A stretch of 64,000 bases of DNA from Micavibrio sp. UBA5572 (GCA_002425415.1 DIMG01000028.1:19997-83996); one strand, 5' to 3'; counted from the first letter of the stretch, positions 23,354-31,749 are shown. A program made the numbers and translations. The notes: a model not told the origin generated them from the letters alone.

Positions 23354-24520
23354 TTAAGCGGGCAGCCCCACCAAAGTCCTTGCGAACTCTTCGGGATGGA
23401 AAGGTTGCAAGTCTTCAATATCTTCGCCGACACCAACTGCGAAAACAGGGAGGTTGAATTTATCAGCCAGCGCGACGACAACGCCGCCTTTGGCAGAACC
23501 ATCCAGCTTTGTAACAACTAATCCCGTCAATTTAACAATACTCGAAAAGGTTTCAACTTGAGAAATTGCATTCTGTCCGGTTGTCGCATCCAGAACAAGA
23601 ATGACCTCATGAGGAATTGAATCATCTTTTTTCTTGAGAACACGAGAAATTTTTTCAAGCTCGGCCATCAGGTTGGCTTTATTATGCAGTCGACCTGCTG
23701 TGTCTATCATCAAAATATCCATGTTGTCCGCTAAGGCTTTTTCGTACGCATTATATGCCAATGCCGCCGAGTCGGATCCGATCTCACTGGACACCAATGG
23801 GCATTTGGTGCGATCCGCCCAAATTTGTAATTGTTCGATGGCGGCGGCGCGGAATGTGTCTCCGGCAGCCATCATGACTTTTTTATGTTGGCGGTAATGA
23901 AATTGATACGCCAGTTTTCCAATGGTTGTTGTTTTTCCAACACCATTGACGCCGCAAATCAGAATGGTGCGTGGGCCATTCCCCACTTTTTCTACGGACA
24001 ATTCCTTGGCTGTATTTTTCAGGATCATTGCTATTTCTTCCGCCAAAGCCAACTGAACTTCATGGGTCGCATTTTCTTTATCAAATTTTCGTACGCGCAA
24101 AGACTCGACCAGACGGTTGGCTGTACCGGGACCCAGATCTGCTTCGATCAATAAATCTTCAAGCTGGGCAAGTGTTTGCTCATCCGGTTTGCGTTTGGAA
24201 AATAAATTTCCCAAGCCACCACCGATCTTATTCGAAGATTTTGACAATCCTCCGGTCAGACGGGATAACCATCCCCCGCCCATCTCGTCTGCTTTTTTAG
24301 ATTGTTGGGGAGGATTTTTTGCACATGGAATTTCTTCCAACTCATCAATAACTTCAGTTTCAGTTTCGTTGAGTTCGTGTTTTTCGAATTCCGGGTCTAT
24401 TTGTGCCTCATATTCCAGTGGCGGCTCCAAATCCGGTTCATTCGGATTGTGAATAATCCGGTCTTCTGCTTCTTCTTGCTCTTGTCGAGCATTATTATTT
24501 TTTTTGCGCCAGAAAAACAT
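23354..24520 (-). CDS. ftsY: Signal recognition particle receptor
   Basis: FtsY is the membrane-associated GTPase that docks Ffh-ribosome complexes at the Sec translocon. It has an acidic N-terminal region, then the NG domain with GVNGVGKTTTIGKLA, DTFRAAAIEQL, DTAGRL and TKLDGSAKGG. The ATG at 24520 (MFFWRKKNNNA) has GAGG 6 nt upstream and is preferred over a GTG four codons earlier. The length is 388 residues. It sits near dapF, mtaB and the divergent ffh, grouping the two SRP GTPases within 4 kb. Confidence 0.95.
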   Translation of the reverse strand: MFFWRKKNNNARQEQEEAEDRIIHNPNEPDLEPPLEYEAQIDPEFEKHELNETETEVIDELEEIPCAKNPPQQSKKADEMGGGWLSRLTGGLSKSSNKIGGGLGNLFSKRKPDEQTLAQLEDLLIEADLGPGTANRLVESLRVRKFDKENATHEVQLALAEEIAMILKNTAKELSVEKVGNGPRTILICGVNGVGKTTTIGKLAYQFHYRQHKKVMMAAGDTFRAAAIEQLQIWADRTKCPLVSSEIGSDSAALAYNAYEKALADNMDILMIDTAGRLHNKANLMAELEKISRVLKKKDDSIPHEVILVLDATTGQNAISQVETFSSIVKLTGLVVTKLDGSAKGGVVVALADKFNLPVFAVGVGEDIEDLQPFHPEEFARTLVGLPA

Positions 24521-24614
24521 TTCGAACCTCACAGATGTGACTATTTAATATCTTTTGTATCTCTATTGTCTTAGCACAAGACCGCTTGGAACTCCAACAC
24601 GGAAAGGTTTTTTT

Positions 24615-25874
24615 CTATGCGGCAATTTTACCGATCAGGTGGCCATCCCGAATACCTGCTATTTCCACTATTAACAAACTCCCCAGCGGGCTTTCAATAT
24701 CAAGTGTAATTTCCGCGAAATGCTCGGATCGGCCAATATTGCCCTGTTCAACCACAACCTGACAGCGTTTATTTTTAAGTGCTTCATGAAGCCTTGCCAC
24801 CTGAAGATTTCCCAGTTGACGCAGGTGTAACGCCCTATCTTTACGCACTGCCAATGGAATCTGGGGCATTTTTGCAGCCGGAGTTTGTGGACGTGGTGAA
24901 TACGGGAAAATATGAAGGAATGTCAAATTGCATTCCTCAACCAGTTTCAATGTATTCTCAAACATTTCATCTGTTTCTGTCGGAAAACCCGCGATAATAT
25001 CCGCGCCGAAGACCATATCAGGCCGTAAAGACCTTGCTTTTTTACAGGTATCGATCACATCCTGACGCAAATGACGACGCTTCATGCGTTTTAAAATCAT
25101 ATCGTCTCCGGCTTGCACACTTAAATGCAAATGCGGCATCAATCGCGGTTCATTGGCGATCAAGTTCCACATCTCTTCATCAATCTCTACAGGATCAAGA
25201 GAGGATAACCGTAAGCGCGGCAGTTCCGGTACTTCACGGAAAATAACGCTCATCATATACCCCAGCGTGGGCTCTCCCGGTAAGTCTTTGCCATAGGACG
25301 TCACATCTACTCCTGAAATAACAACTTCGTTATAGCCTTGCTCAACCAGTTTTTTGACTTGGGATACAATGTCATCGACCGGAACGGAGCGGGAATTGCC
25401 ACGTCCATAAGGAATAATACAAAATGTGCAACGGTGGTCACAGCCATTTTGAACCTGGATAAAGGCGCGGGCGTGGCCTTCAAATCCTTCCAGCAAATGT
25501 CCTGCCGTTTCGCGCACAGACATAATGTCATTGACGATTACTCTTTCCGTGATGGTTTCCTGCCAAGTCTCTGATTTTAATTTCAAATGATTGCCGATGA
25601 CTTGATTGACTTCGGGCATTTCGGCATAGGTTTCGGGTTTAATCTGGGCAGAACAGCCCGTTACTATAATCTTTGCATCAGGATTTTCACGTCTGGCACG
25701 ACGAATGGCCTGTCTGGCTTGACGCTCTGCCTCTGCCGTAACTGCACAAGTATTAAAGATGATCGCGTCTTCCATACCTGCGTTACGGGCATGAGACTTC
25801 ATGACTTCGCTCTCATACACGTTGAGGCGACAGCCAAAAGTCTGGACTTGAGGGGTTTTCGATCTGGCATTCAT
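24615..25874 (-). CDS. mtaB: tRNA t6A37 methylthiotransferase (MtaB type)
   Basis: This radical-SAM enzyme adds a methylthio group to t6A37 of tRNA. It has the N-terminal cluster cysteines (TFGCRLNVYESEVMK, FNTCAVTAEAE, VTGCSAQIKPE), the radical-SAM CxxxCxxC motif (CDHRCTFCIIPYGRG) and a C-terminal TRAM-like region. The 419-residue length and the GCRLNVYES start favour MtaB over MiaB or RimO. It lies between dapF and ftsY, all on the minus strand. Confidence 0.9.
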   Translation of the reverse strand: MNARSKTPQVQTFGCRLNVYESEVMKSHARNAGMEDAIIFNTCAVTAEAERQARQAIRRARRENPDAKIIVTGCSAQIKPETYAEMPEVNQVIGNHLKLKSETWQETITERVIVNDIMSVRETAGHLLEGFEGHARAFIQVQNGCDHRCTFCIIPYGRGNSRSVPVDDIVSQVKKLVEQGYNEVVISGVDVTSYGKDLPGEPTLGYMMSVIFREVPELPRLRLSSLDPVEIDEEMWNLIANEPRLMPHLHLSVQAGDDMILKRMKRRHLRQDVIDTCKKARSLRPDMVFGADIIAGFPTETDEMFENTLKLVEECNLTFLHIFPYSPRPQTPAAKMPQIPLAVRKDRALHLRQLGNLQVARLHEALKNKRCQVVVEQGNIGRSEHFAEITLDIESPLGSLLIVEIAGIRDGHLIGKIAA

Positions 25875-25900
25875 CCCCCTTCATGCCAGAAAAATTTGCA

Positions 25901-25921
25901 TTTATCAATTTTTATGATAAA
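25901..25921. promoter_or_regulatory. AT-rich 7-bp palindrome upstream of mtaB
   Basis: TTTATCA at 25901-25907 and TGATAAA at 25915-25921 form a perfect dyad with a 7-nt spacer, about 27 nt upstream of the mtaB start. It could be an operator or a weak hairpin. No regulator is assigned. Confidence 0.3.
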
Positions 25922-25953
25922 CAAAAGACATAATAACATTACTTTTACTGCAC

Positions 25954-26745
25954 CTACTGCTCCATCTCGCCTTTGAACACATAGGATACAGGGCCGGTCA
26001 TGCAGATATGGCTGTCAGAGTCTCTCCATTCGATCTGGAGGTTGCCACCATCCATCTCTATTGTAACTTTGCTCTCTGTGTAGCCCCTGTAAATGGCAGC
26101 GACTGCCGTTGCGCAAGCACCAGAGCCACAGGCCAGCGTCATTCCCGTTCCCCGTTCCCACACCCGCATCCGCAGAGTGTGCCGATCTTTAACCTCGACA
26201 AACTCTACATTTGTTCGATCAGGAAACATCTTGTGATGCTCCACCTGCGAGCCAACTTCCTCCACCGGGTACTGTTCAACGTTGTTGACGAAAAACACGC
26301 AATGCGGATTGCCCATATCAACCAACGTACAATCCTCACCTTTGAGGGGCGAAGATTGAGGTTGGGGTGTGAAAACAGGCTTCCCCATGTCCACCGTAAT
26401 CATTCCGTTTTCAGCCTGGGTACAAGATACAAATCTTGAAATCGTTTCAATCCTGACTTCGGCTATGTTCTTCTCTCGAAAAATGATGTCAGCTATACAT
26501 CTCATGGCATTTCCACACATCCGAAGAACCGAGCCATCCGCATTAAACATGGACAACTTCACATCTGCTTTATCGGAAGCCTCCATAAAAATGACCTGAT
26601 CACAGCCAACCCCGAAACGGCGGTCTGCCAGTTTAAGTGACAACTCCGCCAAATTCCCAAAATCCCGAATACGTGCATCAATAATGACAAAATCATTCCC
26701 CAGACCGTGCATTTTGATAAATTGTATTTTTTCCATGACTTTCAT
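25954..26745 (-). CDS. dapF: Diaminopimelate epimerase
   Basis: DapF interconverts LL- and meso-diaminopimelate for lysine and peptidoglycan. The two catalytic cysteines lie in RMCGNAMRC and ACGSGACATA, and the N-terminal KMHGLGNDFVIIDAR is diagnostic. The length is about 263 residues. Two ATGs, at 26745 and 26736, compete: AGGGA lies very close to the first and 10 nt before the second, so the start may be three codons later. It diverges from ffh. Confidence 0.94.
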   Translation of the reverse strand: MKVMEKIQFIKMHGLGNDFVIIDARIRDFGNLAELSLKLADRRFGVGCDQVIFMEASDKADVKLSMFNADGSVLRMCGNAMRCIADIIFREKNIAEVRIETISRFVSCTQAENGMITVDMGKPVFTPQPQSSPLKGEDCTLVDMGNPHCVFFVNNVEQYPVEEVGSQVEHHKMFPDRTNVEFVEVKDRHTLRMRVWERGTGMTLACGSGACATAVAAIYRGYTESKVTIEMDGGNLQIEWRDSDSHICMTGPVSYVFKGEMEQ

Positions 26746-26825
26746 TTCCCTGAGGCTTTTGTCTTATAAAAATTACAATATTTCCTTGATCTTTCAATGG
26801 CAATAGGGCATATACAGGTCAAATT

Positions 26826-26893
26826 AGCCCGCACATCTTGTCCAGATCGTGCCCAAGGGTGCACCACAGTTGGCGAAGGGTCGCTCACTGTGG
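26826..26893 (+). promoter_or_regulatory. Structured two-hairpin leader upstream of ffh
   Basis: Two stable hairpins stand side by side before ffh. The first pairs GCACATCT (26831-26838) with AGATcGTGC (26844-26852), with one bulged C. The second is a 30-nt hairpin from 26864 to 26893 with outer arms CCACAGT and ACTGTGG, one mismatch, and an inner GCGA/TCGC stem around AGGG. GCCC (26827-26830) can also pair with GGGT (26857-26860) around the first hairpin. No T-run follows, so it is not a terminator. The conserved SRP RNA loop is absent. It may be an ffh 5' UTR control element or a small RNA; this is inference. Confidence 0.5.
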
Positions 26894-26920
26894 CAAAACT
26901 GTTTGTAAGGATTTTTGACG

Positions 26921-28432
26921 ATGTTCCAGTCTTTGACTGAAAAATTAGGTGGTGTTTTCGATAAGCTTCGCGGCAAGGGCAGCCTTTCCGAAGAAGATGT
27001 TAATCTGGCGTTGCGCGAGATTCGGGTGGCGTTGCTTGAAGCCGATGTCGCACTTCCCGTTGTTAAAGATTTCGTCGAACGTATCCGCGAACAAGCAATC
27101 GGACAGGATATTATAAAATCTGTCTCCCCTGCCCAGCAAGTTGTCAAAATCGTCCATGACGAAATGGTCAATCTTTTAGGGGCTGACAATGCCGAACTAA
27201 AAGTCGATGGAACACCTCCGGTTGTTTACCTGATGGTTGGTCTTCAGGGATCTGGAAAAACAACCTCGACCGCAAAAATTTCCAAATTTCTAACGGATAA
27301 AAAACGCAAAAAAGTTTTAATGGCTTCTCTTGATACCTACCGCCCTGCGGCTCAGGATCAATTGGCGCAACTCGGCACGCAAACAGATATTGCCACTCTT
27401 CCTGTTATCGCTGGTGAAAATCCTGTTCAGATCACAGAACGCGCCATAAAAGCTGCCAAGCTTGAAGGCTATGACATTCTGATGCTCGATACAGCGGGTC
27501 GTCTGGCTATCAATGATGAGCTGATGAATGAAGTGGTGGCCATTCGTGATCTATCCCGCCCGACCGAGACTTTATTGGTTGTCGATGCCATGACCGGACA
27601 AGATGCGGTCAACACTGCCAAAGCATTTGACGAAAAGATCGGCATTACAGGCTTGATGTTAACCCGTGTCGACGGGGATGCGCGCGGTGGCGCGGCAATG
27701 TCGATGCGTGCCGTGACCGGCAAGCCGATCAAATTGCTCGGTATCGGCGAAAAATGGGATGCGCTTGAGCCCTTCCATGCCGACCGGATTGCAGGCCGTA
27801 TTTTGGGCATGGGTGATGTTGTCTCGCTTGTTGAACGCGCAGTTGAAACTATCAACCAAGACGAAGCCGAAGAAATGGCGCGTAAGTTTCAGGACGGCAA
27901 GTTCGACCTGAACGATATGCTATCCCAATTCCGCCAAATGAAAAAAATGGGCGGCATTGGTTCTTTGATGAAAATGCTACCCGGTCTGGGGCGTTATGCC
28001 GACCAAATTGATAATGCCAATCTGGATGATAGCGTCATGAAGCATCAAGAGGCCATCATCCAATCTATGACAAAAAAAGAACGCGCCCAGCCAAATTTAT
28101 TAAACGCGTCTCGCCGCAAGAGAATTGCCACAGGATCAGGATTAAGCGTTCAGGATGTTAACCGTTTGATTAAGCAGTATGAACAAATGGAAGGCATGAT
28201 GCGCCGCATGAAGAAAATGGGCGTATCCGGAATGTTAGGGGCAATGAAAGGTTTCATGGGGCAAGACGATCAGGAAAAACTGACCGCTTTGCAACAAGAA
28301 GCCGGAACGGCTCCGGGATTTTCTTTGTCTGGCCCAATGGCCGGAATGGGACAAAGAAGCATGCTTGGCCTACCTGGAATGGGTGGATTTGGTCATGGCG
28401 GAACTAAAAAGAACCGCAAAAAGAAGAGATAA
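26921..28432 (+). CDS. ffh: Signal recognition particle protein
   Basis: Ffh binds signal sequences and the SRP RNA and targets ribosomes to FtsY. The NG domain shows GLQGSGKTTSTAK, DTYRPAAQDQL, DTAGRL and TRVDGDARGG. The C-terminal M domain is methionine-rich (QYEQMEGMMRRMKKMG) and ends in a basic tail. I use the ATG at 26921 (MFQSLTEKLGG), 10 nt after AAGG, rather than a TTG two codons earlier; this gives 503 residues. It is followed by rpsP, rimM, trmD and rplS. Confidence 0.96.
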   Translation: MFQSLTEKLGGVFDKLRGKGSLSEEDVNLALREIRVALLEADVALPVVKDFVERIREQAIGQDIIKSVSPAQQVVKIVHDEMVNLLGADNAELKVDGTPPVVYLMVGLQGSGKTTSTAKISKFLTDKKRKKVLMASLDTYRPAAQDQLAQLGTQTDIATLPVIAGENPVQITERAIKAAKLEGYDILMLDTAGRLAINDELMNEVVAIRDLSRPTETLLVVDAMTGQDAVNTAKAFDEKIGITGLMLTRVDGDARGGAAMSMRAVTGKPIKLLGIGEKWDALEPFHADRIAGRILGMGDVVSLVERAVETINQDEAEEMARKFQDGKFDLNDMLSQFRQMKKMGGIGSLMKMLPGLGRYADQIDNANLDDSVMKHQEAIIQSMTKKERAQPNLLNASRRKRIATGSGLSVQDVNRLIKQYEQMEGMMRRMKKMGVSGMLGAMKGFMGQDDQEKLTALQQEAGTAPGFSLSGPMAGMGQRSMLGLPGMGGFGHGGTKKNRKKKR

Positions 28433-28487
28433 AATTAGAAATAATTTTTGGATGTATCAGGCAATTTGTTGAAAGGAGAACTATAAC

Positions 28488-28934
28488 ATGGCACTGAAAC
28501 TAAGACTGGCTCGTCACGGCCGCAAAAGAGCACCTATCTATGCAATCGTTGTTGCTGACAGTCGCGCACCTCGCGATGGCAACTACATTGAAAAAGTAGG
28601 TGTTTATGATCCACGTCAGGCAAAAGACAGCGACAAACGCGTTGTTTTGAATGGCGAACGTATTCAACACTGGTTAGGCATTGGCGCACAACCTTCCGAC
28701 CGTGTTGCATATTTCATTGGTAAAGCCGGTTTGGCTCCTATGCCCGAGCAAAAAAATAGCCCGGAAAAATCCAAGCCAAAAGCCAAAGCACAAGAACGCA
28801 TCAAGGAAAAAGCTGATAAAGCCGCTGCTGCCGCTGAAGCTGCTGCGGCCCCTGCTCCAGCTCCTGTTGACGAAGCCCCTGCAGAAGAAGCTCCGGCTGA
28901 AACTGCTGCCGCTGAAGAGCCTGCTGCAGAATAA
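28488..28934 (+). CDS. rpsP: 30S ribosomal protein S16 with Ala/Pro/Glu-rich tail
   Basis: The first 80 or so residues are a normal S16 (MALKLRLARHGRKRAPIYAI onward), a primary binder in 30S assembly. After that the protein continues to 148 residues with a lysine-rich stretch and then a low-complexity Ala/Pro/Glu tail (for example AAAPAPAPVDEAPAEEAPAE). Such tails are known in alphaproteobacterial S16. GAAAGGAGAA precedes the ATG. It is 55 nt downstream of ffh. Confidence 0.96.
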   Translation: MALKLRLARHGRKRAPIYAIVVADSRAPRDGNYIEKVGVYDPRQAKDSDKRVVLNGERIQHWLGIGAQPSDRVAYFIGKAGLAPMPEQKNSPEKSKPKAKAQERIKEKADKAAAAAEAAAAPAPAPVDEAPAEEAPAETAAAEEPAAE

Positions 28935-28940
28935 TCCACA

Positions 28941-29029
28941 CCGTCATCCCCGCTTTATGCGGGGATCCGGTACTTTTAAAGCGTGCAGCCTTGCGAGGCT
29001 GCACTTATTTTCTTCTGGATCCCCAAGGA
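28941..29029. repeat. REP-like palindromic element between rpsP and rimM
   Basis: The gap holds a perfect 8-bp hairpin (ATCCCCGC 28946-28953 with GCGGGGAT 28959-28966) and a second perfect 8-bp hairpin (GTGCAGCC 28983-28990 with GGCTGCAC 28997-29004) followed by TTATTTTCTT. GGGGATCC at 28961 and GGATCCCC at 29017 form an outer inverted pair. The GTCATCCCCGC...GGGGATCC style resembles dispersed palindromic repeats of proteobacteria. The right end supplies the rimM ribosome site AAGGA. The second hairpin could act as an attenuator. Confidence 0.6.
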
Positions 29030-29038
29030 AAATTATAT

Positions 29039-29545
29039 ATGGCTGACAAACAAATCCTTGCTGCAAAAATTCTGACCGCCCATGGCGTACGCGGGTTTGT
29101 CAAACTGCGTGTTTTTCTGGAAGACCCCGAAAATATTCAAACCTATTCCCCTATTCTGGATCCCAAGGGGCGGGCTTATAAAATCACTTTGAAAAATCCG
29201 ATCAAAGGCGATTGGGTTGCCTCAATTGAAGGCATTACCGACCGCAATGAATCCGAAAAATTACGCGGGGTGGAACTCTATGTTGATCGGGAAGCTTTAC
29301 CCGCTCCCGAAGAGGGTGAAGTTTATATTGAAGATTTGATAGGATTGTCTTGTCTTGATGCCAGTGGTCAAGTTATCGGCGAAGTGATCGATTTTCAAAA
29401 CTTCGGTGCCAGCGACTTGATTGAAATTCGCCCTGCGTCCGGTGGAAAAACCTATTATTTACCGATGGTTGAACCTTATGTCGGTGAAATAAACACCGAA
29501 GAACGCACCATACGCATTGAACCCGCCGAAGAGTTTATGGCTTAA
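29039..29545 (+). CDS. rimM: 16S rRNA processing protein
   Basis: RimM helps 30S maturation and binds S19. The N-terminal part (ILAAKILTAHGVRGFVKLRV) and the C-terminal PRC-barrel (VYIEDLIGLSCLDASGQVIG) are both typical. The ATG at 29039 gives 168 residues; its AAGGA ribosome site lies at the end of the palindromic repeat. It precedes trmD by 7 nt in the usual rpsP-rimM-trmD-rplS order. Confidence 0.94.
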   Translation: MADKQILAAKILTAHGVRGFVKLRVFLEDPENIQTYSPILDPKGRAYKITLKNPIKGDWVASIEGITDRNESEKLRGVELYVDREALPAPEEGEVYIEDLIGLSCLDASGQVIGEVIDFQNFGASDLIEIRPASGGKTYYLPMVEPYVGEINTEERTIRIEPAEEFMA

Positions 29546-29552
29546 TCAAACC

Positions 29553-30248
29553 ATGAAATTTCAGATTCTCACCCTTTTTCCTGAACTTTTTCCTGGCTCT
29601 TTGGGACATTCGATTACTGGTCGTGCGTTGAATAATAATCTGTGGGCGCTAGATGCCCGCAATATCCGTGATTACGCTTTGGACAAACACAAAACCGTCG
29701 ATGATGTTCCTTTTGGTGGTGGCGCGGGCATGGTCATGAAACCGGATGTGATCGAACGCGCTTTGCTGTCCTTTCCCGAACACGGTCGCCGGATATATAT
29801 GAGCCCACGCGGCACACCCCTTACCCAAAAACTCGTTCAAGATCTTGCCAAAGAGCCGACCTTAACCATTCTCTGTGGTCGGTATGAAGGGGTCGATCAG
29901 CGCATTCTGGATTCCTATAATTTTGAAGAAATTAGCATTGGTGATTATGTTCTCACAGGTGGCGAGTTGGCGGCGCATATTCTGATGGATGCCACGGTGC
30001 GATTATTGCCCAATGTTCTGGGTAATGACACCACACCGGATGAAGAAAGTTTTTCAAACGGATTGTTGGAGTATCCTCACTATACAAGACCAGCGAACTG
30101 GACAGATACCTCTGGACAAGACCACCCCGTCCCTGACATCCTAACCAGCGGGCATCACGGAAAAGTTGCAGAGTGGCGGCAAGAGCAATCTTTAGCTTTG
30201 ACCAAAGCAAAACGGCCAGATTTGTTAAAATTGCATCAGAAATCGTAA
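29553..30248 (+). CDS. trmD: tRNA (guanine-N1)-methyltransferase
   Basis: TrmD methylates G37 of tRNA with S-adenosylmethionine, guarding against frameshifting. The SPOUT knot motif is present (SIGDYVLTGGELAAHILMDA), as are GGGAGMVMKPDVI and LCGRYEGVDQRIL. The start at 29553 (MKFQILTLFPELFPG) gives 231 residues and is 7 nt after the rimM stop. A TTG upstream would overlap rimM and is not used. Confidence 0.95.
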   Translation: MKFQILTLFPELFPGSLGHSITGRALNNNLWALDARNIRDYALDKHKTVDDVPFGGGAGMVMKPDVIERALLSFPEHGRRIYMSPRGTPLTQKLVQDLAKEPTLTILCGRYEGVDQRILDSYNFEEISIGDYVLTGGELAAHILMDATVRLLPNVLGNDTTPDEESFSNGLLEYPHYTRPANWTDTSGQDHPVPDILTSGHHGKVAEWRQEQSLALTKAKRPDLLKLHQKS

Positions 30249-30256
30249 CAAAACAC

Positions 30257-30286
30257 TTGAAATATCAAGATCAATCGAGGTATAAC
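30257..30286 (+). promoter_or_regulatory. Candidate sigma-70 promoter for rplS
   Basis: TTGAAA at 30257-30262 and TATAAC at 30281-30286 are separated by 18 nt. The predicted transcript would begin near 30293 and carry about 70 nt of leader containing GAGCC/GGTTCTC arms that can pair weakly. It would allow extra rplS expression independent of the upstream genes. Confidence 0.45.
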
Positions 30287-30365
30287 CCGCTTACCTTTAA
30301 AAAAATAAAAGAGCCGCCGGAGGAAACTCTGATTACGGGTTCTCAGATAAATAGGAGCTAACATT

Positions 30366-30740
30366 ATGAATACACTACAAAAATTTGAGGCCACTCAGGT
30401 CGCGAAGCTGCTTGAAAATAAAACAATTCCTGATTTTTCTTCCGGTGATACCGTTAAAGTCAATGTTCGCATCGTTGAAGGAACTCGTGAACGTATTCAG
30501 GCCTACGAAGGTGTTTGTATCGCTCGTGGTGGTCATGGCGTGAATGCCAGCTTTACTGTTCGTAAAATCAGCCACGGTGAAGGCGTGGAACGTGTGTTCC
30601 CCTTGCTATCCCCGCGCATTGACAGTATCGAAGTTGTTCGTCGCGGATCTGTCCGTCGTGCAAAACTGTATTACCTTCGTAATTTGCGCGGTAAGAAAGC
30701 CCGTATTACCGAGAAAAAAGATTACAAGCCTAAAGCATAG
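30366..30740 (+). CDS. rplS: 50S ribosomal protein L19
   Basis: L19 lies at the interface of the two subunits. The 124-residue protein shows the family pattern: [10 protein letters not shown] at the start, then [20 protein letters not shown], and [20 protein letters not shown] near the end. AGGAG precedes the ATG. It closes the ribosomal operon and is followed by an intrinsic terminator. Confidence 0.96.
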   Translation: MNTLQKFEATQVAKLLENKTIPDFSSGDTVKVNVRIVEGTRERIQAYEGVCIARGGHGVNASFTVRKISHGEGVERVFPLLSPRIDSIEVVRRGSVRRAKLYYLRNLRGKKARITEKKDYKPKA

Positions 30741-30760
30741 ATTTTTTGGCTCACAGTTTA

Positions 30761-30786
30761 AAACCGGCTTCAAAGCCGGTTTTTTA
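30761..30786 (+). terminator. Intrinsic terminator after rplS
   Basis: AAACCGGCTT and AAGCCGGTTT form a strong stem, followed by a T-run. It ends the ffh-rplS transcription unit and, being symmetric, may also serve the opposing orphan gene that ends at 30813. Confidence 0.85.
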
Positions 30787-30812
30787 CGCGCGATAAACAA
30801 GAGATGGTGGCG

Positions 30813-31094
30813 CTAATTGACAACCACTAAACGACTTGTCAGTTCAAATGGTGATCCATCGATGCGGATCGCGGTTAGCAGAACGTCCTTGTTTTCGGCA
30901 AAACTGAGCATCAGTTGTTCGGGAACTTGCCCGACCTGATGCAGCTTTCCTTGAAGTAACACTTCAACAACGCCATTTATACGGTCAAACAAGACTGTTT
31001 CAGACCTTACAAAGTTGGGATCATCAAACAAGATTGCCACACAGCCAGATTCGGTTATCAGGAAATCACTAGAAATATCATATATATTCAACAT
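30813..31094 (-). CDS. Hypothetical orphan protein, island gene 1
   Basis: This is a 93-residue protein I do not recognise. It has no signal peptide or membrane segment and appears to be a small beta-rich domain (MLNIYDISSDFLITESGCVA onward). The ATG at 31094 has AAGGGGG at 6-7 nt upstream, much better than a TTG at 31151. Its phrase ITESGC recurs as VTESGC in the neighbour at 31170-31628, and its leader resembles that of the third island gene. It sits between rplS and leuC on the opposite strand. Confidence 0.6.
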   Translation of the reverse strand: MLNIYDISSDFLITESGCVAILFDDPNFVRSETVLFDRINGVVEVLLQGKLHQVGQVPEQLMLSFAENKDVLLTAIRIDGSPFELTSRLVVVN

Positions 31095-31169
31095 TTTAGC
31101 CCCCTTTTCGTGCATTGCAATATTTTGCATCGCACAATGAGAGTCTAGCAAAAACGGGTTAATCCGGTC

Positions 31170-31628
31170 TTACGAAAAGATAAAATTTGAACTATTGGTT
31201 GAGTTGGGGGGCTGGAATCGAAACATTTTCACCTTACCGTCCATTTCAATTTCACAGCCAGATTCAGTGACAGTAAATATTCCAACATTTTGGTAATGGA
31301 AAACAGCTGATTCAGTCACGCGCATAATGCCTGCCCTTCCTTTGTTCGGGGGAAATGAAAGTGCATCTGATAAATTCCCCGTTGGGGAAATAAATCTATA
31401 CATTAAGTCGTCATCTCTTTTTCTTAGTACCACTGCTTTTATTACAGAACCATCAGGGTTTGAGGATGCCTCACAATAAGCCGTTGTTAGTGGAACAATC
31501 TCGATGTGTTGTGTTGTTTTTGGGACGTCGGCAGCTTCGGAAAACGTATTGGCAAGCGGTATCAAGCCAGCGAAAATAAATGCTGCGCTTGATAAAGATA
31601 CGACATTGCGTTCAGATCTGCTGCTCAT
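31170..31628 (-). CDS. Hypothetical exported orphan protein, island gene 2
   Basis: This 152-residue protein is not recognised. Its N-terminus looks like a signal peptide with a positively charged start (MSSRSERNVVSLSSAAFIFA, then GLIPLANTFSEA). The mature part holds two cysteines and the phrase FTVTESGCEIEMDG, which echoes ITESGC in island gene 1. AAAGGG precedes the ATG by 8 nt. A near-consensus promoter lies just upstream, overlapped by a long inverted repeat. Function unknown; a small periplasmic protein is likely. Confidence 0.6.
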   Translation of the reverse strand: MSSRSERNVVSLSSAAFIFAGLIPLANTFSEAADVPKTTQHIEIVPLTTAYCEASSNPDGSVIKAVVLRKRDDDLMYRFISPTGNLSDALSFPPNKGRAGIMRVTESAVFHYQNVGIFTVTESGCEIEMDGKVKMFRFQPPNSTNSSNFIFS

Positions 31629-31632
31629 TAAA

Positions 31633-31664
31633 ACAACCCTTTTCAACGTTTGTGAAAGGGTTGT
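31633..31664. promoter_or_regulatory. Inverted repeat between promoter and start of island gene 2
   Basis: ACAACCCTTT(T)C at 31633-31644 and GAAAGGGTTGT at 31654-31664 form an almost perfect dyad around a 9-nt spacer. It covers the end of the -10 region on one side and the ribosome site on the other. If transcription starts near 31655 only one arm would be in the RNA, so an operator is more likely than a hairpin. Confidence 0.5.
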
Positions 31665-31690
31665 ATAATTCAATATTATGAAAATGTCAA
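31662..31690 (-). promoter_or_regulatory. Near-consensus sigma-70 promoter of island gene 2
   Basis: On the minus strand, TTGACA (31690-31685) and TATACA (31667-31662) are separated by exactly 17 nt. This is the best sigma-70-type promoter I found in the window. It drives the gene that starts at 31628. Confidence 0.7.
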
Positions 31691-31749
31691 GGAGTTCTTA
31701 ATTAATTTGACATCTTTGGGGCATGAAGGAAAATTTTTGATTTGTCTTT

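Noticed and set aside
26821..26895. SRP RNA gene
   Set aside because: The conserved GGAA tetraloop with its symmetric loop is absent, so the hairpins are treated as a leader of unknown type.
28664..28939. Antisense frame rich in Ala/Ser/Gly over rpsP
   Set aside because: It is the mirror of the low-complexity S16 tail and not a real gene.
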